A DNA stretch of 64,000 nucleotides, taken from the NCBI RefSeq assembly GCF_028743715.1, contig NZ_CP117996.1:1922001-1986000 (forward strand), written 5' to 3'. The position numbers and the translations under genes are program-made. Under the pieces are notes generated by a model. It searched no databases. It was not told the origin of the DNA and saw only the letters and a list, made by a program, of their open reading frames with translations. The stretch comes from Microbacterium sp. Clip185. GTDB taxonomy: Bacteria; Actinomycetota; Actinomycetes; Actinomycetales; Microbacteriaceae. The first letter of the stretch is position 1; each line of letters begins with the position of its first letter. This document shows, piece after piece, positions 51,232-59,828 of the stretch.

Positions 51232-52326
51232 ATGCATGTCGACGCGGGGGGCCAACGTGATGCCCCGGTTCCCAGCGCCGAGGCAGGGGTCTCGTTCGTC
51301 ATGCCCGTGCTCAACGAGGCGCGCTACCTCGAACGCGCCGTGCAGAGTGTGCTCGCCCAGCAGACCCCCGGCCCGATGGAACTCATCCTGGCGCTGGGCC
51401 CCTCGTCCGACGGCACCGACGAGATAGCCGAGCGGCTCGCCGCCGGTGACGAGCGCATCCTGCTCGTGCGCAATCCCGACGCAGACATCCCGACGGGTTT
51501 GAACCTGGCGATCGCCCGCAGCACGCTTGCCACCATCGTGCGCGTCGACGCCCACTCCGAGCTCGCCCCCGGTTACACGCTGAGGGCCCTCGAGACGCTC
51601 GCCCGCGTGCGCGCCGCGAACGTCGGAGGCGTCATGCAGGCCGACGGTCGCACGCCGTTCCAGCGCGCCGTCGCCCGCGCCTACAACTCCCCGTTCGGCC
51701 TCGGTGGCGGGGCCTATCACGGCGGGCGCCGGGAGAGCGCTGCCGAGTCGGCGTACCTCGGCGTCATGCGCCGCGTCGTCGTCGACGAGGTCGGCGGATT
51801 CGACGAGTCCCTGCGCCGTGGCGAGGACTGGGAGCTGAATCTCCGCATCCGCCGGGCCGGCTACCGCGTCTGGTTCGACCCGGCGTTGCGCGTGACGTAC
51901 TGGCCGCGCGAGAGCTGGCAACGGCTCGTGCGCCAGTTCCGCGCCACCGGCGCGTGGCGCGGCGAGCTGGTGCGCCGCTATGGCCGCCGCAACTCCCTGC
52001 GCTTCTTCGCCCCGCCGGTGCTGGTGGCCTGCGTGGCGCTCGCCGTCGTGACCGGCGCGCTGCAGCTCACCGGCGTGCTCTCGGGTGCCGCCGCGCTCAT
52101 CGCGAGCATCGCCTACCTGCCCGTGGTCGCCTATGCGGTCCTCGTGGTCGGCGTCGCGCTCGGTCCCGGTGGCGGAAGCGGATGGCGCGACAAGCTCTGG
52201 ACGATGGGCGTCCTCCCCTCGATGCACCTCGCGTGGGGGGCCGGGTTCATCCAGGGGCTCGTTCGGGGCGCCCGCGACACCGTCGACACTTCACGGCTCG
52301 GCTCGCGCAACACGCCACTGCCGTGA
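51232..52326 (+). CDS. Family 2 glycosyltransferase
   Basis: A 364-residue GT-A glycosyltransferase: VSFVMPVLNEARYLERAVQSVLAQQ at the N-terminus, VRVDAHSELAPGYT at the DxD position, and RRGEDWELNLRIRRAGYRVWFDP as acceptor loop. Two to three membrane helices follow near the C-terminus (about 260-300). It is probably membrane bound and transfers sugars during wall-polymer or capsule assembly with the flanking phosphotransferases. Confidence 0.88.
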   Translation: MHVDAGGQRDAPVPSAEAGVSFVMPVLNEARYLERAVQSVLAQQTPGPMELILALGPSSDGTDEIAERLAAGDERILLVRNPDADIPTGLNLAIARSTLATIVRVDAHSELAPGYTLRALETLARVRAANVGGVMQADGRTPFQRAVARAYNSPFGLGGGAYHGGRRESAAESAYLGVMRRVVVDEVGGFDESLRRGEDWELNLRIRRAGYRVWFDPALRVTYWPRESWQRLVRQFRATGAWRGELVRRYGRRNSLRFFAPPVLVACVALAVVTGALQLTGVLSGAAALIASIAYLPVVAYAVLVVGVALGPGGGSGWRDKLWTMGVLPSMHLAWGAGFIQGLVRGARDTVDTSRLGSRNTPLP

Positions 52327-52327
52327 G

Positions 52328-53776
52328 TCAGCCTCCGATCAGCCCCTGATCGAGGATGCGGGCGACGACCCGCTCAGCCGCGTGGCCGTCGTCTCGCGCA
52401 TTGAACGCGCGCTGCCATGAGGCGTACCGGTCGGCATAGGCGGCCGAGTCCTCGGCCAGCGCCCGGGTCAGCTCGTCCTGCGTGCGCACGAGCGGCCCGG
52501 GGGCTCGCCCTGCGAGATCGAAGTAGAACCCGCGGAGGCGGCCTCGGTAATCCTCGAGATCCGGGACGAAGAAGTACACCGGCTTTCCCGTGACGGTGAA
52601 GTCGAACATCACCGACGAGTAGTCCGTCACGAGCGCGTCGGCGGCCAGCAGCAGCTGGGCGGTGTCGGGGAAGCCCGTCACGTCCACGACCCGTGCCCCC
52701 TGGGCGTCCGTGCCCGGCAGCAGCGTGCGCGAGTGACCGCGCACCAGAACGATCGCACCGGTGTCGGCGGCGAGCCTCTCCGCGTCCAGGAAGTCGACGA
52801 TCTGCTCACGATCGTCGCGCCAGGTGGGCGCGTACAGGATGACGCGTTCGTCCGCGCCGATGCCGAGACGCGCACGTACCGCCACTGCATCCCCCGTGCG
52901 CAGCACGTCGTTGCGCGGGTATCCCTCGACCCAGATCGGTCGGCGACCGAACGCATAGGCGCGACGCAGGATGGATGCCGCGTACGGGTTCTGGGCCAGC
53001 AGCACGTCCCACCGACGCGATTCGCGCACGACGGCGACGGCCCGCCGCGGATCGAAGCCCGGGCGATGAAGCGCCAGTCTTTTGAGGGGCGACCCGTGCC
53101 ACGTCTGAACGACGTGCTGTCCAGGTCGTCGCACGTATCGGCGACGCAGCCAGTCGTTGACCACCAACAGGCGTGACACCGCCCGCGCCCGCCACCAGTC
53201 CGGGCTCCCCTCGACGACGGGGATCGCCCCCTCGGGAACGTCGACGGAGAGGTCGACGACACTCCAGTAGCGCACGAGGCCCGGCACCCGCTCGCGCAGC
53301 TCCCTGTCGATCGCAAGCGGGTTACAGCTGGCGTTTCGTCCGTAGAAGCTCTCGAAGAAGACAGCCTCCTCCAACGACTCCCGCCCGGTCGCGTAGCGCC
53401 GTTCGAGCGCCTCCTGGGCCTCGCCGGAGTCGTACGCCGGATCGACGGGCGGTCCGATCTCGACGTCCCACCCGGTCAGCGCCGCGCGCAACGGCCCGAG
53501 CTGCGCGAGCGCAAGGGGCTCCGGAACCTCGGGATCGTCCGCGGAGGGCGCGGGCTCGACATGCACCCGGTAGCGTCCGCTCGGCAGCGGAAGAACCGGC
53601 CCACCCCAGCGGGAGGCCGAGAGCGTCAACGTCGCTTTCCACGTCTTGCCCCGCCCGGTCACCGACGCCCCCACCCGCGCGCGGGCTCCCGCCAGCTCGA
53701 CGCGTTCAGGGCGCGCGCCGGTGCCCCGCAGGACGAGCGCCGGAGCGCTCCCGGTGATCCACTCCGCCGTCGTCAT
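52328..53776 (-). CDS. CDP-glycerol:polyglycerophosphate glycerophosphotransferase
   Basis: A 482-residue TagF-like enzyme. After about 190 residues of N-terminal domain come QTWHGSPLKRLALHRPG, ILYAPTWRDDREQIVDFLD, VLVRGHSRTLLP and ALVTDYSSVMFDFTVTGKPVYFFVPDLEDYRGRLRGFYFD, the core motifs of the family. It builds teichoic-acid-type polymers. The start overlaps the stop of the next phosphotransferase by 4 bases. It converges on the GT2 gene with 1 base between stops. Confidence 0.88.
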   Translation of the reverse strand: MTTAEWITGSAPALVLRGTGARPERVELAGARARVGASVTGRGKTWKATLTLSASRWGGPVLPLPSGRYRVHVEPAPSADDPEVPEPLALAQLGPLRAALTGWDVEIGPPVDPAYDSGEAQEALERRYATGRESLEEAVFFESFYGRNASCNPLAIDRELRERVPGLVRYWSVVDLSVDVPEGAIPVVEGSPDWWRARAVSRLLVVNDWLRRRYVRRPGQHVVQTWHGSPLKRLALHRPGFDPRRAVAVVRESRRWDVLLAQNPYAASILRRAYAFGRRPIWVEGYPRNDVLRTGDAVAVRARLGIGADERVILYAPTWRDDREQIVDFLDAERLAADTGAIVLVRGHSRTLLPGTDAQGARVVDVTGFPDTAQLLLAADALVTDYSSVMFDFTVTGKPVYFFVPDLEDYRGRLRGFYFDLAGRAPGPLVRTQDELTRALAEDSAAYADRYASWQRAFNARDDGHAAERVVARILDQGLIGG

Positions 53777-55029
53777 GCGGTCTCCTCCCGAGAGTCGTCG
53801 CCGATCGCGGCCATGATGGCCCGATAGACGCGTTCGGCATTCCGGCCGTCGCGGTGCGCATGCATGACCGCATCCAATCGCCTGGCGCTCTCCAGCCGTG
53901 CCCGGCGTACGTCATCATCGGAGAGCACGGCCGCGATCTGCGCCAGAGCCGCCTCCCAATCCGCCGCGACGTCCGTTCCCGCCACGTCCGCATAGGTGCC
54001 GTAGAAGCCGCGACGACGGGCGTAGTCGTCCACGTCCGGCGCGAAGTAGACCACCGGCAGCGGCACCAGCGAAGAATCGTAGGCCAGCGACGAGTAGTCG
54101 GTGACGAGCAGGTCCATGCCCGCAAGCACCGGCGTGACATCGGCCAGAACTTCGCTGCCCAGCAGATGCACGCGCTCCGCCCCCGATGGCGGCGCGTACT
54201 CGCCAGCGCCCAGCGGATGCGGGCGGACGATCAGCCGCGCATCGTGCTCGTCGAGCACGGCGGTGATCCGAACCCAGTCGGCGGCCGTGGGGATCGCCGG
54301 ATCCTCATCGCCGTCGCGCCAGGTCGGGGCGTAGAGCACCAGCCGGTCGTCACCGAGCGGGCCCAGCAGCGATTCGAGCTGACCACGAGCGCTCTCGCGG
54401 CGTTCGGCGGCACTCCCCCGCGACAGCACGTCGACGCGGGGCTCTCCGACGACGGGCACGCGCGAATCGTCGAGCGAGAACGCCGACTCGAGGCGGCCGC
54501 GCACGAGGTGCGAGGCGGCAGGCAGGAGGCGGATCCGTCGCGTCGCGCTGCGGTACATGCACGCGAGCAGACCCCGCACGAGACGGGAAGAGGGCAGGAG
54601 GGAGCTGCGGAGGGTCTCGGGTGAGTCGATGCCGATGCGCTTGAGCGGGATGCCATGCCACAGCTGCACGAGGTACGACCCGGACACCGCGTAGCGGTTG
54701 ACATCGCCGAACCCGTGCGTGACGACCACGACCTCGGCGCGCGCGGTGAGCCAGAGCCCGCGGAGCGAATCGGCGCGGACGTGCGGGATGCCGCGGGATG
54801 CCGCATCCCTGGCCTGCTCCTCGGTGCGGATGAGCCAGACGGCGCGGTGGCCGCGCGCTGCCGTCTCGTGCCAGAGCGCGAGCGCGCCGTCTGCGATCCC
54901 GGCGGCCGATCCGAAGACCCACCTCCCGCGGGCCCGTGGCACGAGCAGCGTCAGCGCTCGCCCGGCCGCATACAGCGGAATGGCGAGCAGCTTCTTCGCA
55001 TTGCCGTCGCCGAACGAGAAGGACGCCAC
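53773..55029 (-). CDS. CDP-glycerol:polyglycerophosphate glycerophosphotransferase
   Basis: A 418-residue TagF-like enzyme with LVQLWHGIPLKRIGIDSPE, LVLYAPTWRDGDEDPAIP, RLIVRPHPLGAGEY and LLVTDYSSLAYDSSLVPLPVVYFAPDVDDYARRRGFYG. It is shorter at the N-terminus than its downstream paralogue and forms an operon with it. The GTG start at 55029 lies inside a perfect 16-bp inverted repeat (55021-55057), which would hide the start in the RNA. Confidence 0.87.
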   Translation of the reverse strand: MASFSFGDGNAKKLLAIPLYAAGRALTLLVPRARGRWVFGSAAGIADGALALWHETAARGHRAVWLIRTEEQARDAASRGIPHVRADSLRGLWLTARAEVVVVTHGFGDVNRYAVSGSYLVQLWHGIPLKRIGIDSPETLRSSLLPSSRLVRGLLACMYRSATRRIRLLPAASHLVRGRLESAFSLDDSRVPVVGEPRVDVLSRGSAAERRESARGQLESLLGPLGDDRLVLYAPTWRDGDEDPAIPTAADWVRITAVLDEHDARLIVRPHPLGAGEYAPPSGAERVHLLGSEVLADVTPVLAGMDLLVTDYSSLAYDSSLVPLPVVYFAPDVDDYARRRGFYGTYADVAGTDVAADWEAALAQIAAVLSDDDVRRARLESARRLDAVMHAHRDGRNAERVYRAIMAAIGDDSREETA

Positions 55030-55057
55030 CTCGCGAGCCTATCGCGAGGTGGCGTCC
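55021..55057. repeat. Perfect 16-bp inverted repeat over phosphotransferase start
   Basis: GGACGCCACCTCGCGA (55021-55036) and its exact complement (55042-55057) flank a 5-base loop. It follows the htrA stop by 21 bases and includes the GTG start of the next same-strand gene. It may act as an htrA terminator, as a translational control, or both. Confidence 0.8.
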
Positions 55058-55077
55058 GCACCGTCCCAGCGGCGTGG

Positions 55078-56586
55078 TTACTGCAGCGTGCCCAGCGTCA
55101 GCTTCGCCGTCTCGGTCTTACCGTCACGGACGTAGCTCAGCGTCGCCTCGGAGCCACCGGCAGCCGCACGTACCTGAGCGGTGAGGTCGATCGCGTTGGT
55201 GACGGGCACCCCGTTGAACTCCGTGACGATGTCTCCGGAGCGAAGCCCCGCACCGGCGGCCGCGCCGCCCGAGGACACGTCCTGGATGTAGGCGCCCTGG
55301 ATCGTGGCGTTCTTCTGCGAGGCGGCGTCGGCGACGGTCGCTCCCAGCAGGCCGTGCGTGGCGCTGCCGTCCTTGATGATCTCGTCCGCCACGCGCTGGG
55401 CGATGTTGGCGGGGATCGAGAAGCCGACGCCGATGTTGCCCGACTGACCGCCCGACGAGCTGCCGCCGGAGGACGCGATGGCCACGTTGATACCGATCAG
55501 CTTGCCGTCGGAGTCCACCAGCGCGCCGCCCGAGTTGCCCGGGTTGATCGCCGCATCCGTCTGGATGACCGCGATCTTGATCGTGGCGTTCGTGGACTGC
55601 TGCTGTTGCTGCTGCCCCTGGCCGAAGTCGAACTGGAACGGGCTCTCCTGCTGGCCCTGACCGCCGTCCTCCTTGGTGGAGGAGTCGTCGGGCGCAGCCG
55701 ACGAGGCGATCTCGATGGAGCGGTTCAGGGCGCTGACGATGCCGGTCGTGACCGTGTTGTCGAGGCCCAGGGGGGCGCCGAGAGCGATCGCCTGGTCTCC
55801 CACGTTGAGCTTGCTCGAGTCCGCGAAGTCGATCGGGGTCAGCCCGGATGCGTCCGTCAGCTTGATGACCGCGAGGTCGTACGTCGGGTCGGTGCCCACG
55901 ACCGTGGCCTTGTAGACCTTGCCGTCGGAGGTCGTGACCGAGAGCGTCGGGTCGGCGGTGGCACCGTCCAGCGTCACGACGTGCGTGTTGGTGAGCACGT
56001 AGCCGTCCGCGGAGAGGACGACACCGCTGCCCGTGCCGCCGCCGTTGCTCGCGGTGGCCGAGATCGTCACGACACTGGGCAGCACCTTGGCGGCCACCGC
56101 GGTGACATTGTTGACCTTCTGGGTGTCGTTGACCGTCACGACGGTGGGGCTGCTGGCCGCCGTCGTCTGGGTCTGACCCCACATGCTGATGCCGGCGTAG
56201 GTTCCACCGACGCCTGCCGCGCCGCCGACGAGCGCCGCGGCGACGAGCAGGCCGACCGTGCGGCCGGCGGTGGACTTCTTGCGAGCCGGCGCCGGCGTCG
56301 ACGGCGCCGGGCTGTTCAGCGGCAGCGTCGGTGCGGTCTGAGCGCCGGGACCGAACGCCTGGCCGGTGCCCGCGGGGCCGGCCGCCGGAGCGCCGTAGCC
56401 CGCGGGCGCCTTCGGGTACGCGGCGGGGTAGGGCGGACGGGGCGGCATGGAGGGGGCGGCGGGTCCGGTCGCGGCCGGGGTCGGCGGCACGTCGGACGAG
56501 GATGCCGGCTGCGGCGATGCGGCAGGCGTGACGGGTTCGGACACAGAGTCTTCGGATTCGGGGCGGGAGCCCTGGTTGTCACTCAT
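55078..56586 (-). CDS. HtrA/DegP-family serine protease with PDZ domain
   Basis: A 502-residue membrane-anchored protease. Residues 1-105 are a Pro/Ala-rich cytoplasmic tail, with a membrane helix at about 109-135. The trypsin-like domain holds His202 (LTNTHVV), Asp237 (YDLAVIKL) and Ser352 (NPGNSGGAL), and a PDZ domain spans about 405-495. A Gln-rich insertion (about 310-330, FGQGQQQQQQ) interrupts the protease domain. It degrades or monitors misfolded exported proteins. Confidence 0.92.
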   Translation of the reverse strand: MSDNQGSRPESEDSVSEPVTPAASPQPASSSDVPPTPAATGPAAPSMPPRPPYPAAYPKAPAGYGAPAAGPAGTGQAFGPGAQTAPTLPLNSPAPSTPAPARKKSTAGRTVGLLVAAALVGGAAGVGGTYAGISMWGQTQTTAASSPTVVTVNDTQKVNNVTAVAAKVLPSVVTISATASNGGGTGSGVVLSADGYVLTNTHVVTLDGATADPTLSVTTSDGKVYKATVVGTDPTYDLAVIKLTDASGLTPIDFADSSKLNVGDQAIALGAPLGLDNTVTTGIVSALNRSIEIASSAAPDDSSTKEDGGQGQQESPFQFDFGQGQQQQQQSTNATIKIAVIQTDAAINPGNSGGALVDSDGKLIGINVAIASSGGSSSGGQSGNIGVGFSIPANIAQRVADEIIKDGSATHGLLGATVADAASQKNATIQGAYIQDVSSGGAAAGAGLRSGDIVTEFNGVPVTNAIDLTAQVRAAAGGSEATLSYVRDGKTETAKLTLGTLQ

Positions 56587-56684
56587 GGTTGCTCCTTCTG
56601 ACAGGCGATCTTCACTGTGACCGTCGTCTCTGTGGTTTTCCTATGCCAGCCTTGGGACAGCCCTATGGGACTAACGTGTGCTGA

Positions 56685-57884
56685 ATGCGAAACCAGAACG
56701 CGCCGTGGCAAAGGGTGGCCGCGGGCGCCGGACTCCTCGGCCCGGACGGCATCCCCGCCCCTACGATCTTCGCAGAGATGAGCGCTCTGGCGGCCGAGAC
56801 CGGTGCCGTCAACCTGGGTCAGGGCTTCCCCGATGAGGACGGGCCTGCCGAACTCCTCGACGTCGCGCGCGACGCCATCGCGGCGGGGGTCAACCAGTAC
56901 TCGCCCGGTCGCGGCACGGCGGATCTCCGCCTCGCGATCGCCGAGCACCAAGCGCGGTTCTATGGGTTGCAGGTCGATCCCGGTCGCGAGGTGCTCGTCA
57001 CCGCGGGGGCCACCGAAGCGCTTGCCGCCACGCTCCTCGCGCTCGTGGGTCCGGGCGACGAGGTCGTCGTCTTCGAACCCCATTACGACGCATATGCGGC
57101 GGATGTGGCGCTGGCCGGCGCCACGCTCGTGACCGTGCCCCTTCGATGGCCCGGTTTCCAGCCGGACCTCGATCAGCTCGCCGCCGCCGTCACGGACCGC
57201 ACCCGCGTCATCCTGCTCAACGATCCCCACAATCCCACGGGCGTCGTGTTCACCGACGAGGTGCGTGCGGAGATCGTGCGCCTCGCACATCGGCACGACG
57301 CGATCATCGTGACCGACGAGGTGTACGAGCATCTGGTGTTCGACGGCCGCCGCCATGTGCCCATCGCGACATTGCCGGGTGCCGCCGAGCGCACGATATC
57401 GATCTCGTCCGCGGGCAAGACGTTCTCGGTGACGGGATGGAAGATCGGCTGGGCCACAGGGCCCGCATCCCTCATCGACGCCGTACTCACGATCAAGCAG
57501 TTCCTGACGTACGTCAACGGCGCCCCGTTCCAGCCTGCCGTCGCTGCGGGACTGCGCCTGGACGACGCGTTCTTCGCCGGCGTCGGCGCCGCGCTGCAGC
57601 GCAAGCGCGACATGCTGCGCGAGGGGCTCAGCGCCGCCGGGTTCGTGCCTTTCCGCGCCGGTGGCTCGTACTTCACAGTGGCGGATGCGGCCCCGCTCGG
57701 CGTGAGCGACGCCCACGAGTTCTGCCGCCGACTGCCGCACGAGGCCGGGGTCGTGGCGATACCGCTGACGGCGTTCGCCACACCTGAGCGACGCCACGAG
57801 TACGAGAGCCTCGTCCGGTTCGCCGCCTGCAAGCGCCCCGACGTCATCGCGGAGGCGGTGCGGCGCCTCGCAGCGCTGGCCTGA
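56685..57884 (+). CDS. Class I/II PLP-dependent aminotransferase
   Basis: A 399-residue aminotransferase: AVNLGQGFPDEDGP, NQYSPGRGTADLRLAIAEH, NDPHNPTGVVFT, VTDEVYEHLVFDG and the PLP Lys in SSAGKTFSVTGWKIGW. It resembles the DapC/kynurenine-type group of actinobacteria; the true amino donor is not determinable from sequence. It converges on the amidase gene with 1 base between stops. Confidence 0.88.
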   Translation: MRNQNAPWQRVAAGAGLLGPDGIPAPTIFAEMSALAAETGAVNLGQGFPDEDGPAELLDVARDAIAAGVNQYSPGRGTADLRLAIAEHQARFYGLQVDPGREVLVTAGATEALAATLLALVGPGDEVVVFEPHYDAYAADVALAGATLVTVPLRWPGFQPDLDQLAAAVTDRTRVILLNDPHNPTGVVFTDEVRAEIVRLAHRHDAIIVTDEVYEHLVFDGRRHVPIATLPGAAERTISISSAGKTFSVTGWKIGWATGPASLIDAVLTIKQFLTYVNGAPFQPAVAAGLRLDDAFFAGVGAALQRKRDMLREGLSAAGFVPFRAGGSYFTVADAAPLGVSDAHEFCRRLPHEAGVVAIPLTAFATPERRHEYESLVRFAACKRPDVIAEAVRRLAALA

Positions 57885-57885
57885 G

Positions 57886-58689
57886 TCAGCGCGGGAGGAC
57901 GCGGTAGCGCCGCAGCTGCAGCGCCGGGTTCACAGCGCGAATGCGCGCCAGCTCGTCGAGGTCGATCGGTGCGACCGCGAGCCCCTCTCCCGCGGCAAGC
58001 CCGGCCAGTGTCACACCCTGCGGGTCGAGGATGGCGGAGTGGCCGACGCCGAGCGGGGCGGGGTGATCCGCCGCCGCGACGAACGCCGTGCTCTCGATCG
58101 CGCGCGCTGCGAGCAGCGTCTGCCACTGCTGCTCCTTCAGCGGACCGCGAACCCATTCGGCCGGCACGAGGATGACATGGGCACCGGCGTCGACGATGCG
58201 TCGGGCCGCCTCGGGGAAGCGCAGGTCGTAGCAGGTCATGATGCCGAAGACGACGCCGTCGACAGTGAAGGTCTGCGGCTCGTCGAGGTCTCCCGGCGCG
58301 ACCCAATCCGACTCGCGCTGCCCGAAGGCGTCGTAGAGGTGCTGCTTGCGGTAGCTCGCGACCACCCCGGAGGCATCGACGGCGACGACCGTGTTGTACA
58401 CGCGGTCCGCGTCCGCCGCCTCGACCAGACCCGCCACCAGGGTGAGATCCTCCCGCAGGGCGATCTCGCGCAGACCCCGCACGAACGGCCCGTCGAGCCC
58501 GGGCTCGGCGTTCTTGCGCAGCGACGCGTCGAACGGTTCGACGAAGAAGCTGCTGTACTCCGGAAGCACCAGCACACGGGCCCCGCGCGAGGCGGCCTGC
58601 GCGGCGAGGAGACGGATGCGATCCAGGTTGGCGACGCGGTCGGCTACCGGCGCGAACTGCGCGACGGCGAGGGAGAGAACGGCGGGCAC
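57886..58689 (-). CDS. Carbon-nitrogen hydrolase (nitrilase superfamily)
   Basis: A 267-residue amidase of the nitrilase superfamily with the catalytic triad in VLPEYSSFF (Glu), YRKQHLYDAFGQRE (Lys) and GIMTCYDLRFPEAAR (Cys). Related proteins cleave deaminated glutathione or omega-amides and often go with an aminotransferase like the one next to it. GTG 58689 is the start; an upstream extension of the frame would run into the initiator tRNA. Confidence 0.88.
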   Translation of the reverse strand: MPAVLSLAVAQFAPVADRVANLDRIRLLAAQAASRGARVLVLPEYSSFFVEPFDASLRKNAEPGLDGPFVRGLREIALREDLTLVAGLVEAADADRVYNTVVAVDASGVVASYRKQHLYDAFGQRESDWVAPGDLDEPQTFTVDGVVFGIMTCYDLRFPEAARRIVDAGAHVILVPAEWVRGPLKEQQWQTLLAARAIESTAFVAAADHPAPLGVGHSAILDPQGVTLAGLAAGEGLAVAPIDLDELARIRAVNPALQLRRYRVLPR

Positions 58690-58775
58690 TCCCCCATCCT
58701 CCCGGCCCAGAGGGGCCTCGGCAACCGCCTCGATTCGCGCACTACTCGAACGCGTGCTAGTGTTATCTCTTGTGC

Positions 58776-58849
58776 CGCGGGGTGGAGCAGTTCGGTAGCT
58801 CGCTGGGCTCATAACCCAGAGGTCGCAGGTTCAAATCCTGTCCCCGCAA
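58776..58849 (+). tRNA. Initiator tRNA-Met (anticodon CAU)
   Basis: The stem CGCGGGG/CCCCGCA leaves a C1-A72 mismatch, the mark of bacterial initiator tRNA. The anticodon stem CTGGG/CCCAG has three G-C pairs next to the loop CTCATAA with anticodon CAT. T-arm GCAGGTTCAAATCCTGT. No encoded CCA. Confidence 0.95.
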
Positions 58850-58854
58850 CAAAA

Positions 58855-58886
58855 AGAAGGCCCGGATCCTCGGATCCGGGCCTTCT
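58855..58886 (+). terminator. Strong terminator after initiator tRNA-Met
   Basis: AGAAGGCCCGGATCC (58855-58869) pairs perfectly with GGATCCGGGCCTTCT (58872-58886) around a 2-base gap, preceded by an A-run and followed by GCTTT. Confidence 0.85.
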
Positions 58887-58975
58887 GCTTTGCCCGGGAA
58901 CCCTGCTCGGGGGGCTCGGCTCATAGGCCAGAACGCGCCGGACAAGGCTCCCGACGGAAGCGAACGTCGGGCTGA

Positions 58976-59236
58976 TCACTTGCGCAGGTGCACGCTAGGA
59001 CTTCTCTTCGTGGCGCTTCGTTGTTGCCAGTCGGTGATGATCATCCAGGCGACCCACGTGATGATGGGAAGGACGGATGCGGGGCCAGCCCATTCAGGCT
59101 GGCCGAGGTTCGAAATGTAGATTGCGTTGAGTGCCACCAGCCACACAACCGACGCGAGGAACAGAACCAGACGCACGGGAGAGAACAGCACCTTCAGTCG
59201 CGTTATGAGCGAGTAGCGATAGTTCTCACTGCTCAT
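58976..59236 (-). CDS. Small two-helix membrane protein of unknown function
   Basis: An 86-residue protein with two membrane helices (about 18-42 and 54-68) and a basic C-terminus (QQRSATKRSPSVHLRK). There are no family motifs. The gene is 33 bases downstream of the MarR gene on the same strand, so it may be co-transcribed. Confidence 0.6.
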   Translation of the reverse strand: MSSENYRYSLITRLKVLFSPVRLVLFLASVVWLVALNAIYISNLGQPEWAGPASVLPIITWVAWMIITDWQQRSATKRSPSVHLRK

Positions 59237-59269
59237 CGGACTGTTCCTCCCTCTGGGATTCTCCCGCCC

Positions 59270-59752
59270 TCAGGCGTCGGGGTCAATGCCGACCGACAGA
59301 CGTTCGATGAAGTCGGCGATCACAGCGAGCTCCGTCGGCGAGTAATCGAACGCGACATCCCGCATCGCATCGATGCTGTCGCGGAAGTGGTGGGTGAAGT
59401 CGGTGCGGGACTTGTCGGTCAACGAGATGAGTCTCGCCCGACGATCCACCGGATGCGGCTTGCGCAAGACATGACCCGAGTCCTCGAGACGATCCACCAG
59501 CTTCGTGGTGGAGGCGGTGGAGATCCGCAGGTGTCGCGCGATGTCGTGCGGGCTGACGTCCTGTCCCCGCTGTTCGCGGATGATGAGCATGCGCAGGGCG
59601 GCAAGGTCGGTGGCGTTCATGTCCATGTCGCCCTTCATGCCGCTGTACATGCGATCCATGGCGTCGCTGAAGGCGCGCACGGCCGACAGGACGCGCCATA
59701 CTGCGCGATCCATATCACGCGACGTATGGTCGACGTCAGCGGGACTCGCCAT
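59270..59752 (-). CDS. MarR-family regulator of the carotenoid operon (CrtR-like)
   Basis: A 160-residue winged-helix MarR protein: the DNA-binding part HDIARHLRISTASTTKLVDRLEDSGHVLRKPHPVDRRARLISLTDKS is at about 63-110, flanked by dimerisation helices. It is divergent from idi at the head of the carotenoid operon, the same arrangement as CrtR, a MarR repressor of crt genes in Corynebacterium glutamicum that responds to isoprenyl pyrophosphates. An inverted repeat in the shared promoter fits control of both genes. Confidence 0.82.
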   Translation of the reverse strand: MASPADVDHTSRDMDRAVWRVLSAVRAFSDAMDRMYSGMKGDMDMNATDLAALRMLIIREQRGQDVSPHDIARHLRISTASTTKLVDRLEDSGHVLRKPHPVDRRARLISLTDKSRTDFTHHFRDSIDAMRDVAFDYSPTELAVIADFIERLSVGIDPDA

Positions 59753-59796
59753 GTGGACACCCCCTCAGGCCGTATGTATGCTCGATCGAACTCGGT

Positions 59797-59811
59797 TAGC
59801 TAGTAAAGCTA
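59797..59811. promoter_or_regulatory. Putative MarR/CrtR operator upstream of idi
   Basis: TAGCT-AGTAA-AGCTA is a perfect 5-bp dyad with a 5-base spacer, within GTTAGCTAGTAAAGCTAGC, AT-rich against its surroundings and 17 bases upstream of the idi start. Confidence 0.6.
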
Positions 59812-59828
59812 GCAAAATGGAAGGGCGT

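Noticed and set aside
58689..58812. Upstream start for the amidase gene
   Set aside because: The extra 41 codons would overlap the initiator tRNA-Met gene and carry no family sequence.
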